Origin: an uncultured Acidimicrobiales bacterium
GTDB taxonomy: Bacteria > Actinomycetota > Acidimicrobiia > Acidimicrobiales > UBA10347
Reading direction: 5' to 3'
NCBI GenBank assembly: GCA_937941245.1
Contig: CALDYC010000058.1
Span: forward strand, 1-46,195
DNA: 46,195 nucleotides
Shown: piece by piece, positions 7,733-15,776 of the stretch
How positions within the stretch are numbered: the stretch's first letter is position 1
How the letters are laid out: each line of letters begins with the position of its first letter
Notes under the pieces: model-generated
What the model was told of the DNA's origin: nothing
Seen by the model: the letters and a program-made list of their open reading frames with translations, nothing else
The model's database searches: none
Program-made: the position numbers and the translations under genes

Positions 7733-8200
7733 ATGATCGAACTAGACGAGCTGGATCGGGCCATTCTGAGAGAGCTGCAAGTCGATGGGCGAATGACCAG
7801 CACCGAACTTGCAGAACGAGTCGGCCTATCTCCCAGCGCCACGCTGCGTCGCATCCGCAGACTCGAAGAGTCGGGGGTGATCGACCGCTACGTCATGTTG
7901 CTCAATCCCGTCGCGCTCGGACGATCAGTATCGGTATTTGTCGAGATGTCACTCGACTCACAGGCCGAGGATGTGCTCGACGAGTTCGAGGTCGCCATTC
8001 GCGCAGCACCCGAAGTCATGAGCTGTCACCTGATGGCTGGTGACGCCGACTACCTGGTGCACGTTGTATGTGTTGATGTCGCCGACTATGAGCGCGTGCA
8101 CCGTCAACATTTGGCACAACTGCCGCATGTGTCTCGACTGCGCTCGATCTTCGCCATTCGCGAGGTGTGTGCCCGAACTGACTTCGAGCTCGGTGGGTGA
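7733..8200 (+). CDS. Lrp/AsnC family transcriptional regulator
   Basis: A 155-residue DNA-binding protein of the Lrp/AsnC family. Residues 1-60 form the helix-turn-helix domain (ELDRAILRELQVDGR, then STELAERVGLSPSATLRRIRRLEE). Residues about 65-150 form the RAM ligand-binding and oligomerisation domain (VSVFVEMSLDS, CHLMAGDADYLVHV). ATG 7733 is preferred over GTG 7697, because homologues start at about this point and the longer form would place a probable operator inside the gene. It is the only plus-strand gene of region 1 and diverges from ald, so it likely controls ald and the taurine genes in response to an amino acid such as alanine. It resembles AldR-type regulators in position, not proven in specificity. 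Confidence 0.9.
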   Translation: MIELDELDRAILRELQVDGRMTSTELAERVGLSPSATLRRIRRLEESGVIDRYVMLLNPVALGRSVSVFVEMSLDSQAEDVLDEFEVAIRAAPEVMSCHLMAGDADYLVHVVCVDVADYERVHRQHLAQLPHVSRLRSIFAIREVCARTDFELGG

Positions 8201-8202
8201 AG

Positions 8203-9126
8203 TCAGCTATCGCTGACGGCCCCAGCGACGAAATCGATCATCTGCTCAACCGCAGTGACAAGCGGCGTTTCGACGTCATTCCAGTCGTTGACCGCTCCCA
8301 AGATGCGCTTCCAGAACTGCGCTGGGTGGTCGGCAACGCCGAGCGCGTCGAGCACCCCTTCTTTCCAGGGTTGACCCTTCGGCACAACGGGCCACGACGA
8401 AATCCCAACCGCAGCAGGACGAATGGCCTGCCAGACATCGACGTAGGGATGGCCAACGATCAGGACGTTCGGATCATCGATCTCGGCTGCGATCCGTGAC
8501 TCTTTACTGCCCGCGACGAGATGGTCGAGCAAAATGCCGAGTCGGGCGTGGTCAGTCGGCCCAAAATCGCGCACTCGCCGAGCGAGGTCGTCCGCACCTT
8601 CAAGCTGCTCGACAACGATGCCTTCGTAGCGCAGGTCGTCTCCCCAAACTCGCTCAACCAGTTCGGCATCGTGAATGCCCTCGACCCAGATACGGCTCGG
8701 GCGAGCAACCTTCGCTGAGGTGTCAGATGCCGCTACTGATCCCGAAGCAGTAATGGCGGGGGCGGCGGCGACCGTCTCGATCTTGCCCCGCAGCGCGACC
8801 AAATCGCCGTTGTGCCGGAACAGCCCTGGTGTAGGCACGAAGGTGTGCTCTCCGCCGAGCGGGTCCCGCAGGACGATGTCAACACCTTCCAAAAAGCTCA
8901 CAACCGTTCCGCTGATATTCGACGGTGTGTGGGTCAACGTGGCGCCGAGTGACACAAACAGCTCGCGCCGCGCTAGACCCTTACGCCGCTGATCATGCAT
9001 GTCATCGAGCGATTCGAGGATGCCGTCATCTTTCACGAGACGAGCGTAGAACCCCAGCGTTGGCCAGGGCCGGATGTGTGGTGCCCCACCTGGCTCACTG
9101 CAGGGGGAAGTAGCCCGGAACATCAT
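8203..9126 (-). CDS. DUF3097 family protein
   Basis: Matches the actinobacterial DUF3097 family as I remember it, with conserved stretches IWVEGIHDAELVERVWGDD, LDHLVAGSKESRIA and GHPYVDVWQAI in the C-terminal half. The acidic and GSKESRIA pattern resembles a TOPRIM-like fold, which would suggest nucleic acid handling, but the function is unknown. Residues about 65-120 form a small beta-rich N-terminal part (GTVVSFLEGVDIVLRDP). Start uncertain: ATG 9126 or 9123 both overlap the end of the upstream gene by about 30 bases, and a reading frame extends to 9249. It is the last gene of the methyltransferase operon and converges on the Lrp gene with only two bases between the stop codons. Confidence 0.8.
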   Translation of the reverse strand: MMFRATSPCSEPGGAPHIRPWPTLGFYARLVKDDGILESLDDMHDQRRKGLARRELFVSLGATLTHTPSNISGTVVSFLEGVDIVLRDPLGGEHTFVPTPGLFRHNGDLVALRGKIETVAAAPAITASGSVAASDTSAKVARPSRIWVEGIHDAELVERVWGDDLRYEGIVVEQLEGADDLARRVRDFGPTDHARLGILLDHLVAGSKESRIAAEIDDPNVLIVGHPYVDVWQAIRPAAVGISSWPVVPKGQPWKEGVLDALGVADHPAQFWKRILGAVNDWNDVETPLVTAVEQMIDFVAGAVSDS

Positions 9127-10108
9127 GTGGTGCTGAATCAAGGTGCACCTTTGCCTCGGGAGCTCCCGAGAAACGACCGTGGGTCCAGCGCACCTCAACG
9201 TGACCGTCAATCGCAGTGATCTCACGAGTGTCACGGTCGGCAACTTCAACCCGCCATTTGACGAGGGGCTGGCCGGCTACTTCGGGCCACGCCACAAATC
9301 CGGTGACCTCGAATCGATGGCGAAAATCCCACGGCGTACCCACCCGGTAACGCAACGGGGCCCGCTGGGTCGTCGCTCCGAGGACGAAATATGGCGCAGC
9401 TTGCAAACGAAGAAGACGCCAAACCAAATCCTCGCGGTGGCGCGCTGAGGTGACCGATTCGTTCCATTGCTCAGCAGATGCTTGCGAGACCGCAATGGAA
9501 AAGGCTTCGTAGTACTGCTGCACCTCGGCCGGAAGTTTGGCTCGCTTCGGGAGCGCCGCTTTCAATATGGTTCGCCCATGTCGGTCGAGATCACCGACAC
9601 GATCAGGTAACCCGACGAGCCCGAGCGAGCGCACGTAGCTGCGGTAGAACTCCTGGTAGGCGTCGGGAGCGGACACCTCGAACCAGTCGGGCCCGCGATC
9701 GACGCGCTTTTCGGCCAAGCGCCGTTGGAAAACATGCGATGGTCCAGCGTTGTGCAGGATTGAGCTGCCGTACTTGCATGAGATCAGGTACACGTGGTCA
9801 ACGCGTAAATCCGCTGGAACCTGCTCGTATCCGGGCGGCTTGTGCGGCCCCTTCCACTCGACTGTCCACGGCGGACGACCTCTGAGCCCGTCTTCAGAAC
9901 GGGCGAACACCCGACCGTTCTCCCATGCCGTCTCAAACTCATGGGTATGGCTTTCGGCGACTCGGGCGGCAGCGAGACGCTCGTAGTGCTCGTCGGCCAG
10001 GTTCACGACTGATCGTGGACGTACGTCGAGCGCTTCGTCGAGGTCGCGATAACCAAGCATTGCCAGTCCGGTGACGATCTCGGTGATTTCTGTTCGAAGC
10101 GCCGCCAC
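9095..10108 (-). CDS. Unknown protein, possible PD-(D/E)xK-type nuclease
   Basis: A 337-residue protein of no family I recognise. It starts at GTG 10108, five bases after the stop of the small gene upstream. Its best clue is a hydrophobic strand with charged ends, VDHVYLISCKYGSS (103-116). An aspartate is followed eight residues later by lysine, in the form D-x5-SxK, which resembles the PD-(D/E)xK nuclease core with serine in place of the second acid. An upstream helix carries glutamates (HEFETAWENGR, 56-66) that could complete the site. The WEWKGPHKPPGYE-like region (81-95) is rich in aromatic and basic residues. The C-terminal half looks beta-rich. Its place behind a DNA methyltransferase makes a restriction-type role plausible, but this is inference. 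Confidence 0.55.
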   Translation of the reverse strand: MAALRTEITEIVTGLAMLGYRDLDEALDVRPRSVVNLADEHYERLAAARVAESHTHEFETAWENGRVFARSEDGLRGRPPWTVEWKGPHKPPGYEQVPADLRVDHVYLISCKYGSSILHNAGPSHVFQRRLAEKRVDRGPDWFEVSAPDAYQEFYRSYVRSLGLVGLPDRVGDLDRHGRTILKAALPKRAKLPAEVQQYYEAFSIAVSQASAEQWNESVTSARHREDLVWRLLRLQAAPYFVLGATTQRAPLRYRVGTPWDFRHRFEVTGFVAWPEVAGQPLVKWRVEVADRDTREITAIDGHVEVRWTHGRFSGAPEAKVHLDSAPHDVPGYFPLQ

Positions 10109-10113
10109 TGGAC

Positions 10114-10503
10114 CTACTCGGCTGCTGAGTCGGCAACATGCGAGTCGGCGGTGAACACTCGAGACAAGCGAATGGCGATCGACGCGAGTTCAGCATTGAG
10201 CAGTTGCTCGTCGTACACCGGGACGAACTCTTCATACACATCAACCGTGATATCAGTTGCAGTCATCCACACGAGCAGTGCCTGCGCCCATCGTTCGTGC
10301 AGCAGGTGCTCCTGCACTGCTTGCAGCTCGCCTTCGGTGAACACCGACGGCGAAGCAGATGCCACAACTTTCAGTGCGAGCACCCGCGAGATGACCGCAG
10401 CATTTTCTGCGACGAAGATGCCCGGCGGGTCGTCGTTCACGACCGCCCAAGCCCCAGGCGTAACCCGGTCAGCCATGGCAACGGCGCTGTTCCGGGTTGT
10501 CAC
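10114..10503 (-). CDS. Small unknown protein coupled to the methyltransferase
   Basis: A 129-residue protein, mostly alpha-helical by composition, with no motif I can name and no membrane segment. The start is taken as GTG 10503, because it overlaps the methyltransferase stop as GTGA, the coupling seen throughout the window; TTG 10506 or the internal ATG at 10476 are alternatives. It has many acidic residues in the second half (DITVDVYEEFVPVYDEQLL). Its fixed place between the methyltransferase and the nuclease-like protein suggests it is a partner subunit or control protein of the same system. Confidence 0.6.
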   Translation of the reverse strand: MTTRNSAVAMADRVTPGAWAVVNDDPPGIFVAENAAVISRVLALKVVASASPSVFTEGELQAVQEHLLHERWAQALLVWMTATDITVDVYEEFVPVYDEQLLNAELASIAIRLSRVFTADSHVADSAAE

Positions 10504-12131
10504 CAACCAGCATGTGACGACGGAGACGCGATACCGGTCGGCGGCTCAGCTCGGTAACCCATTGCCGCATAGGTGACCAGGCGTTCCTGGCCCTCAGCTG
10601 AGAAGACCTCCACCGCATCGAAGACCATGGTCGAGTTGGACACCGCACACGCCCGAAGCGCAGCCAGCGCCGGCCCTGATTCGGGCAGAGCGGTGGTCAA
10701 CATGACGCCGCGCACCTCGCCAGCAGCGCTATCGGCATGTCGTGCAGCTGCTCGGCCCAACGCCTTCCAAAGCGTGTCAGAGCGGCGCAAACCATCGCGT
10801 TCGATACCAAAGGTGCCGGTCAAGTCAAAGTGCCATTCATCGCCGTTCTGGTCGAACGCAACCACATCAACCTCGACCCCCGACCGCAGCTTTTTCTTCT
10901 GGGTGGACACATCGGTGAATCCACATTCTTCCAAGATCAGGCGTGCAACATGGTCAGCCTTTTGGCCCTCGCGAAGGGCTCGCACGTGCGGTACATCCGC
11001 GTCGTCATGATCGTGACCGCCACGGACGGATGGCACCTGCACCGACCTCGCTATGGCGGGTTCAATCGCCCGTATCCGTTCACGTTCGTCATTCACTCGC
11101 TCAGCACAGCGATCGATGTACTCCTGCTCGGTTTCGCACCCAACAAAGTTGCGCCCCTTGCTCAGGGCCGCCACCGCGGTAGTGCCCGAACCCATGTAGG
11201 GGTCGAGGATGAGATCTCCGTAGTAGGTGTACAAGTCAATCAGTCGACGCGGCAGGTCAAGCGGGAACGGCGCTGGGTGCCCGACCCTCGTCGCGCTCTC
11301 AGATGGAATCTCCCACACGTCCTTGGTCGCAGCCATGAATTCTTCTTTGTAGATCGACCCTTCGTTAGGAAGTCCACGTTCGGCGCGCACCCGACTCGAC
11401 AGGGCCCGATCGAATCTGCCTTTGCTGGCGACGATGACTCGCTCGGTCAGGTCACGCAGCACCGGGTTTGACGGCTTTTGGAACGAGCCCCACGCGGTGG
11501 AGCTATTCATGCCGTCACCCTTTTTCCAGATGATCTCGCCGCGAATCAACAACCCGAGGTCCTCGAAAATCCGGATCACATCAGCCGCTTGAGAGCGATA
11601 CGGCTTGCGCCCGAGGTTCGCGACATTGACCGCGATGCGCCCGCCGGGTTCAAGCTTGTTCACACAAAGCGAAAATATCTCGTGCAGGGTCGCCAGGTGC
11701 TCGTCATATTCCGCGGGAACGTGGCCCTGCCCCATGGCTTCTTCGTAGGTCTTGCCAACGAAGTACGGCGGCGACGTCACCACCAACGCGACCGAGTTAT
11801 CCCGCACCGACAATTGGTCGCTCAACACATGTTGCGCGGTGCCATGAAACACCGTGTCATCAAACGGCCGGTCGGCCGGTGCGACAACTGTCTCATCGTC
11901 TGAAATTTGCGGTGGCACAAAACGTGCGTAGAACGCCGAACTGTCATGGCTCTCTCGTGCCCCGGTGCCGAACGAGGCGGTTGCCGTCCCACGACGCTCG
12001 CCTTGCTGGCCACGATGGCGCCGTCCCTGCTGATCGCCCTGCTGATCGTCCTGCCGCTCGTCCTGCCGCGAAACGTTGGCGCTCGCTGAACCATCTGGGG
12101 CGGCCGAAGCCGATTTGTTGTTCTTGGGCAC
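10500..12131 (-). CDS. DNA methyltransferase with nuclease-like C-terminal domain
   Basis: SAM-dependent N4-cytosine or N6-adenine DNA methyltransferase. The motif order is beta-type: catalytic TSPPY (119-123) comes before the SAM-binding motif DPYMGSGTT (310-318). The start is taken as GTG 12131, because GGAGG lies eight bases upstream; a reading frame to 12251 would run into the divergent gene. Residues 1-65 are a disordered linker rich in Q, R, D and G. After the catalytic domain a His/Asp-rich hinge (about 370-378) leads to a second domain (391-525). There VEVDVVAFD and WHFDLTG have the strand pattern of a PD-(D/E)xK nuclease, but the usual lysine is a threonine. It heads the four-gene operon. 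Methylation activity is secure from motifs; target sequence unknown. Confidence 0.88.
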   Translation of the reverse strand: MPKNNKSASAAPDGSASANVSRQDERQDDQQGDQQGRRHRGQQGERRGTATASFGTGARESHDSSAFYARFVPPQISDDETVVAPADRPFDDTVFHGTAQHVLSDQLSVRDNSVALVVTSPPYFVGKTYEEAMGQGHVPAEYDEHLATLHEIFSLCVNKLEPGGRIAVNVANLGRKPYRSQAADVIRIFEDLGLLIRGEIIWKKGDGMNSSTAWGSFQKPSNPVLRDLTERVIVASKGRFDRALSSRVRAERGLPNEGSIYKEEFMAATKDVWEIPSESATRVGHPAPFPLDLPRRLIDLYTYYGDLILDPYMGSGTTAVAALSKGRNFVGCETEQEYIDRCAERVNDERERIRAIEPAIARSVQVPSVRGGHDHDDADVPHVRALREGQKADHVARLILEECGFTDVSTQKKKLRSGVEVDVVAFDQNGDEWHFDLTGTFGIERDGLRRSDTLWKALGRAAARHADSAAGEVRGVMLTTALPESGPALAALRACAVSNSTMVFDAVEVFSAEGQERLVTYAAMGYRAEPPTGIASPSSHAGW

Positions 12132-12244
12132 GGTTGCGACCTCCACGGGCAATCTAGGGCGACAGTAGAGACCGAGTGTGACAATTCGGACCGAACCTTT
12201 CTTTACCCGGAATCGGGGTCCGAGAACGATTACGGTGAGCCCCG

Positions 12245-13426
12245 ATGCCACTCGACCTTGCCGCCGTTCGCGCCGACACGCCCGCGGTTGCCACCGTCGC
12301 TCACTTCAACAACTCGGGGTCGTCCCTGCCGCCCCGACCGGTGGTCGATGCCTGCATCGATTACCTCCGACTCGAAGCTGAGATCGGCGGCTACGAGGCC
12401 GCCGCAGACCGTGCCGATGATCTAGATCGCTTCTACAGCGCCGGGGCCCAACTACTGAACTGCGCGCCGGAAGAAATCGCCTTTGCGACGAGCGCGGGCC
12501 AAGCCTGGTGGCGGTCATTCGAGGTCATACCTTTGGCTGCCGGGGATCGGGTTCTGGTCTCCTCCAGCGAATACCAGGCCAATGCCTTTGCGCTTCTGCA
12601 AGCCCGAGACCGCGGCGTGTCGATCGAGACCATCCCTAGCGGACCGACCGGCGAGGTCGACCTGGATCAACTGGCGGAAATGCTCGATAGTCGGGTGCGC
12701 CTGGTTGCGATCACCCACATTGGTCTGGGCAACGGCATGATCCAGCCCGCCGAGGAGATCGGCGCGCTCGTGGGCCCAACCGACGCGCTGTACATGCTCG
12801 ACTCGTGTCAAGCCGCCGGACAGTTTCCGCTCGATGTGCAGTCCCTGCAGTGCGACTTTTTGTCGTTTACCGGGCGCAAGTTCATGCGAGGACCGCGTGG
12901 CACCGGGTTGCTCTACGAACGGGCTTCGATCATCGACCAGCTCAATCCGCCCCGGCACGTCGATGGACGTTCGGCCACATGGACATCTGCATTCGAGTGG
13001 CAACCGCACCGTGGTGCGGCCCGCCACGAATTCGGCGAATACTCCTACGCCGCAAAGGTGGGTCTCGGCATCGCTATCGACTACGCACTCGATATCGGCC
13101 TTGATGCAATCGCCGAGCGCAACGCCATGCTTTCGGGCCGGCTACGCACCGCTCTCGCCGAGGTCGATGGTGTGACGCTGCATGACCTCGGCAAGCACAA
13201 GAGCGCGATCGTGACCTTCAATGTCGACGGATTCGACGCACCGAAAGTCGTGTCGTTGCTGAGCGAGCAACGTCTGCATCTGTCAGCACCCGAGGCGACC
13301 GCAACCCAGTTCGACCTTGGCACACGAGGCATAGACGCAGTTGTCCGCGCCGGGGTGCACTACTTCCAGAACGAAGACGAGGTTGATCGTCTTGCGCAGG
13401 CTGTTCGGGCCATCGCACGCCGCTAA
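12245..13426 (+). CDS. Class V aminotransferase fold PLP enzyme
   Basis: A 393-residue member of the class V aminotransferase / cysteine desulfurase superfamily. Seen: start of the fold HFNNSGSSLPP (about 20-30), the cofactor aspartate in MLDSCQAAGQFP (near 185-196), and the Schiff-base lysine in FTGRKFMRGPRGTG (near 215). A SufS/IscS-type mobile catalytic cysteine loop is not evident at the expected place near residue 340-350 (the region reads RLHLSAPEATATQFD), so a true cysteine desulfurase is unlikely; isopenicillin epimerase-like or EgtE-like beta-lyases are closer in look. No ergothioneine genes are nearby. ATG 12245 has a GGTGAG site in front. It diverges from the methyltransferase operon and converges on msrB. 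Confidence 0.8.
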   Translation: MPLDLAAVRADTPAVATVAHFNNSGSSLPPRPVVDACIDYLRLEAEIGGYEAAADRADDLDRFYSAGAQLLNCAPEEIAFATSAGQAWWRSFEVIPLAAGDRVLVSSSEYQANAFALLQARDRGVSIETIPSGPTGEVDLDQLAEMLDSRVRLVAITHIGLGNGMIQPAEEIGALVGPTDALYMLDSCQAAGQFPLDVQSLQCDFLSFTGRKFMRGPRGTGLLYERASIIDQLNPPRHVDGRSATWTSAFEWQPHRGAARHEFGEYSYAAKVGLGIAIDYALDIGLDAIAERNAMLSGRLRTALAEVDGVTLHDLGKHKSAIVTFNVDGFDAPKVVSLLSEQRLHLSAPEATATQFDLGTRGIDAVVRAGVHYFQNEDEVDRLAQAVRAIARR

Positions 13427-13438
13427 ACCCATCGGTTT

Positions 13439-13468
13439 CACGGTGATCGGCCGTTCGATCTCACCGTG
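13439..13468. terminator. Inverted repeat between convergent genes
   Basis: CACGGTGATCG pairs with CGATCTCACCGTG, an eleven-pair stem with a two-base bulge and a six-base loop, lying between the stops of the class V aminotransferase gene and msrB. Its location suits a terminator for both directions, although neither side has a clear T-run. Confidence 0.5.
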
Positions 13469-13494
13469 GCTGAAGACGTAAACGGGCCCTGAGG

Positions 13495-13896
13495 TCAGTC
13501 GTCCTCGCTGCGTTCGAGACGCAACGATGCACTATTCATGCAGAACCGTTCACCCGTTGGCTGAGGGCCGTCGGGGAACACGTGGCCGAGGTGTGCCCCA
13601 CAGTTCGCGCAGAGTGCCTCGGTACGGATCATGCCGTGGCTACTGTCGGTCTTGCGTGCCACCTGGTCCTCGTTCAGCGGCTGCCAAAAGCTCGGCCAGC
13701 CCGAACCTGACTCATACTTCGTGTCACTGGCAAACAGGTCCTCGTCGCACACCACGCACTTGTACGTGCCTTCGTCTTTGCAGTCCCAGTATTCGCCGGT
13801 GAAAGCTGGCTCGGTCCCCGACTGCTGAGTCACCGCATATTGCTCGGCGTTCAATCGTTCACGGAGTTCAGCGTCTGAAGGTGTGTTCGTCGACAT
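13495..13896 (-). CDS. msrB: Peptide-methionine (R)-S-oxide reductase
   Basis: Repairs methionine R-sulfoxide in proteins. At 133 residues it is a complete single-domain MsrB. Zinc-binding pairs are Cys47/Cys50 (CVVC) and Cys96/Cys99 (CANC). The active-site signature GWPSFW is at 66-71, HLGHVFPDGP at about 102-111 and the catalytic cysteine in RFCMNSASL at 119. Cys39 is available as a possible resolving cysteine. It is transcribed alone by appearance, with a 100-base gap upstream to the amidohydrolase stop and a convergent gene downstream. Confidence 0.97.
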   Translation of the reverse strand: MSTNTPSDAELRERLNAEQYAVTQQSGTEPAFTGEYWDCKDEGTYKCVVCDEDLFASDTKYESGSGWPSFWQPLNEDQVARKTDSSHGMIRTEALCANCGAHLGHVFPDGPQPTGERFCMNSASLRLERSEDD

Positions 13897-13996
13897 GGCC
13901 TCAGACTAGACAATCGACGACCGGACGGCCCCGCGGCAGGTCCGGGGGGGCTCCGGAAAACCAGCGCGATGATGCGGGCGCTCAGCGGACAACCGA

Positions 13997-15652
13997 TTAG
14001 GTGCGCGCAGGGTGCGGCACGCCCCCGAGCACGGTCCCCCACACGCCAATGTCTTTGAGCGTGACCGGGTCAACGTCGAGCGGATCATCATCAAGGACGG
14101 CAAAGTCGGCAAGCTTGCCGACCTCGATCGAGCCCATTTCGTGATCGAGGCGGAGTTGATGTGCTGCGTCGATGGTTGCTGCACGCAGCGCTTGCTCCAC
14201 GCTGATGCACTCGTCGGGGCCGAGCACCTCACCGGTCGCGGTCAGCCGGTTGACCGCACACCAGGCGACGTGGAGGTGGCCCATCGGGGTGACCGGCGCA
14301 TCGGAGTGGAACGAGAAGCGAACGCCGCTGCGGCGGGCGGTGTTGCAGCCATCGATTCGCGCGGCGCGTTCGGGGCCCAGTGTGATGTCACGGTGCTGGT
14401 CGCCCCAATGGAACAGATGGTTGCTGAAGATGTTTGCCGACATACCCGCGCGTCCCATGCGTTCGTATTGGCTGGCTGTCGTCATTTGGCAGTGCTGGAC
14501 GGTGTGCCGGTGATCGAGCCACGGGTCTTCGGCGATGGCCCGTTCTACGGCGTCGATGAAGACTTCCGATGCTTGATCGCCGTTGCAATGGCAATGGACA
14601 GTGATCCGTGCTCGATGCAAAATCTTGACCGTCTCGGCGACCTGATCTGGGGCCATGAGCCATTGGCCATTGCCGGGGTGGCCGTCGGGCGGGTTGAGGT
14701 AGTGCGGCCAGTTCACCCGAGCAGTGAATCCTTGGATCGACCCATCGAGTATCAGCTTGACGACGCCGAAGCGAAGCTTGTCGGTTGACGAGTCACGCAG
14801 GCCGGTGACGATCTCGGCCAGCTCGTCGGGGTCCTGGGGGCCGCCGAACATCGGTGAGCCAGCCACCATCACTCGACATGGATAGTCGGGCGCTGCGGTG
14901 GTGCGTCGCCAGGTTTCGAGAACGGTGTCAGAGTTCACTCGACTCGTCCCGAGATCGGTGATCAGCGTGTGCCCGGCGTTTCGCCCCGTGCGGGCGTAGT
15001 TCCAATAGGCATCGTCGCTCGCGATTGCGGTGCCAAGACCGATCATGCCGATGCGGGCCAAACTCATTGCGGGAGGTTCCTGAAGCTCCCCATTCGGGGT
15101 GCCGTCCTCATTGCGGGCAACGCCCGGCGTCGTGGTCGAGCTGGAAATTTCGGATACGTCGAGCATGGCGGTATTGACTGTGGCCAGGTGAGCACTGGCG
15201 TGGAACACAAAGATCGGGCGACGTTCGCTGACCCGGTCAAGGTGCTGAGCGAGCAAGCGTTCGCCAGTGAAGTAGATCGGATCAAGACCCCAAGCGATGA
15301 GCGGTTCACCCGCCGCAACATCAGCCTCGACCCGCAGCAGGCGGTCGACGACCTCGTCGATACTTCGGCACCCTTCCCACACCGTGCCGTCAGGGTCGGT
15401 GCGGTCAAAGAATCCGACGTACGGCAGGTTCCACAGACCGCCTGACATCACGTGGCTGTGCGCTTCGATGAACCCAGGCAGCAGCACCTTGTCGGCGAAC
15501 CTGTCGTCGATCGTGCACGGGCCCCACCGCTCGACGTCGTCCCTACTTCCGACCGCAAGCACCCGTCCATCGCGAACAGCGACAGCGTCGGCGAACGGAA
15601 GCCCACGATTCATCGTGATGATCCGGCGGGCGGGGTAGATCGTCGTGGTCAT
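13997..15652 (-). CDS. YtcJ-type metal-dependent amidohydrolase (amidohydrolase 3 family)
   Basis: A 551-residue cytoplasmic hydrolase with no signal peptide. It has the split beta-sandwich around a TIM barrel: N-terminal AVRDGRVLAVG, then the metal-binding GFIEAHSHV (His65, His67), VVKLILDGS near 290, HCHCNGDQA near 350, HTVQHCQM near 385, the HSDAPVTPM aspartate near 455, and the C-terminal MGSIEVGKLADFAVLDDDP that closes the sandwich. This set places it in the YtcJ-like group, whose members act on varied amides and formamides; the substrate cannot be told from sequence. It is flanked by msrB and by ppx with gaps of 100 and 124 bases, so it is probably a single-gene unit. Confidence 0.88.
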   Translation of the reverse strand: MTTTIYPARRIITMNRGLPFADAVAVRDGRVLAVGSRDDVERWGPCTIDDRFADKVLLPGFIEAHSHVMSGGLWNLPYVGFFDRTDPDGTVWEGCRSIDEVVDRLLRVEADVAAGEPLIAWGLDPIYFTGERLLAQHLDRVSERRPIFVFHASAHLATVNTAMLDVSEISSSTTTPGVARNEDGTPNGELQEPPAMSLARIGMIGLGTAIASDDAYWNYARTGRNAGHTLITDLGTSRVNSDTVLETWRRTTAAPDYPCRVMVAGSPMFGGPQDPDELAEIVTGLRDSSTDKLRFGVVKLILDGSIQGFTARVNWPHYLNPPDGHPGNGQWLMAPDQVAETVKILHRARITVHCHCNGDQASEVFIDAVERAIAEDPWLDHRHTVQHCQMTTASQYERMGRAGMSANIFSNHLFHWGDQHRDITLGPERAARIDGCNTARRSGVRFSFHSDAPVTPMGHLHVAWCAVNRLTATGEVLGPDECISVEQALRAATIDAAHQLRLDHEMGSIEVGKLADFAVLDDDPLDVDPVTLKDIGVWGTVLGGVPHPART

Positions 15653-15776
15653 GCTCGCACCGTAGTCAACGGCGCGGGGGCGGCTTCAGGCCGCTGCACC
15701 GCAATCGTGATCACCCGTTCCGCTATACAGCCTTGCGTGATACAGATCGTGGTGACGCCCGATACGCCGCGTTAGA

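Noticed and set aside
12132-12251. Forty-codon N-terminal extension of the methyltransferase
   Set aside because: It would overlap the divergent gene start, has no family similarity, and GTG 12131 has a good ribosome site.
14012-14788. 258-codon plus-strand frame
   Set aside because: Antisense to the amidohydrolase gene, which has a full set of metal-binding motifs.
15653-15776. tRNA or small RNA gene between the amidohydrolase and ppx
   Set aside because: No cloverleaf, T-loop or promoter-terminator pair could be made from the 124 bases; only a weak five-pair stem is present.
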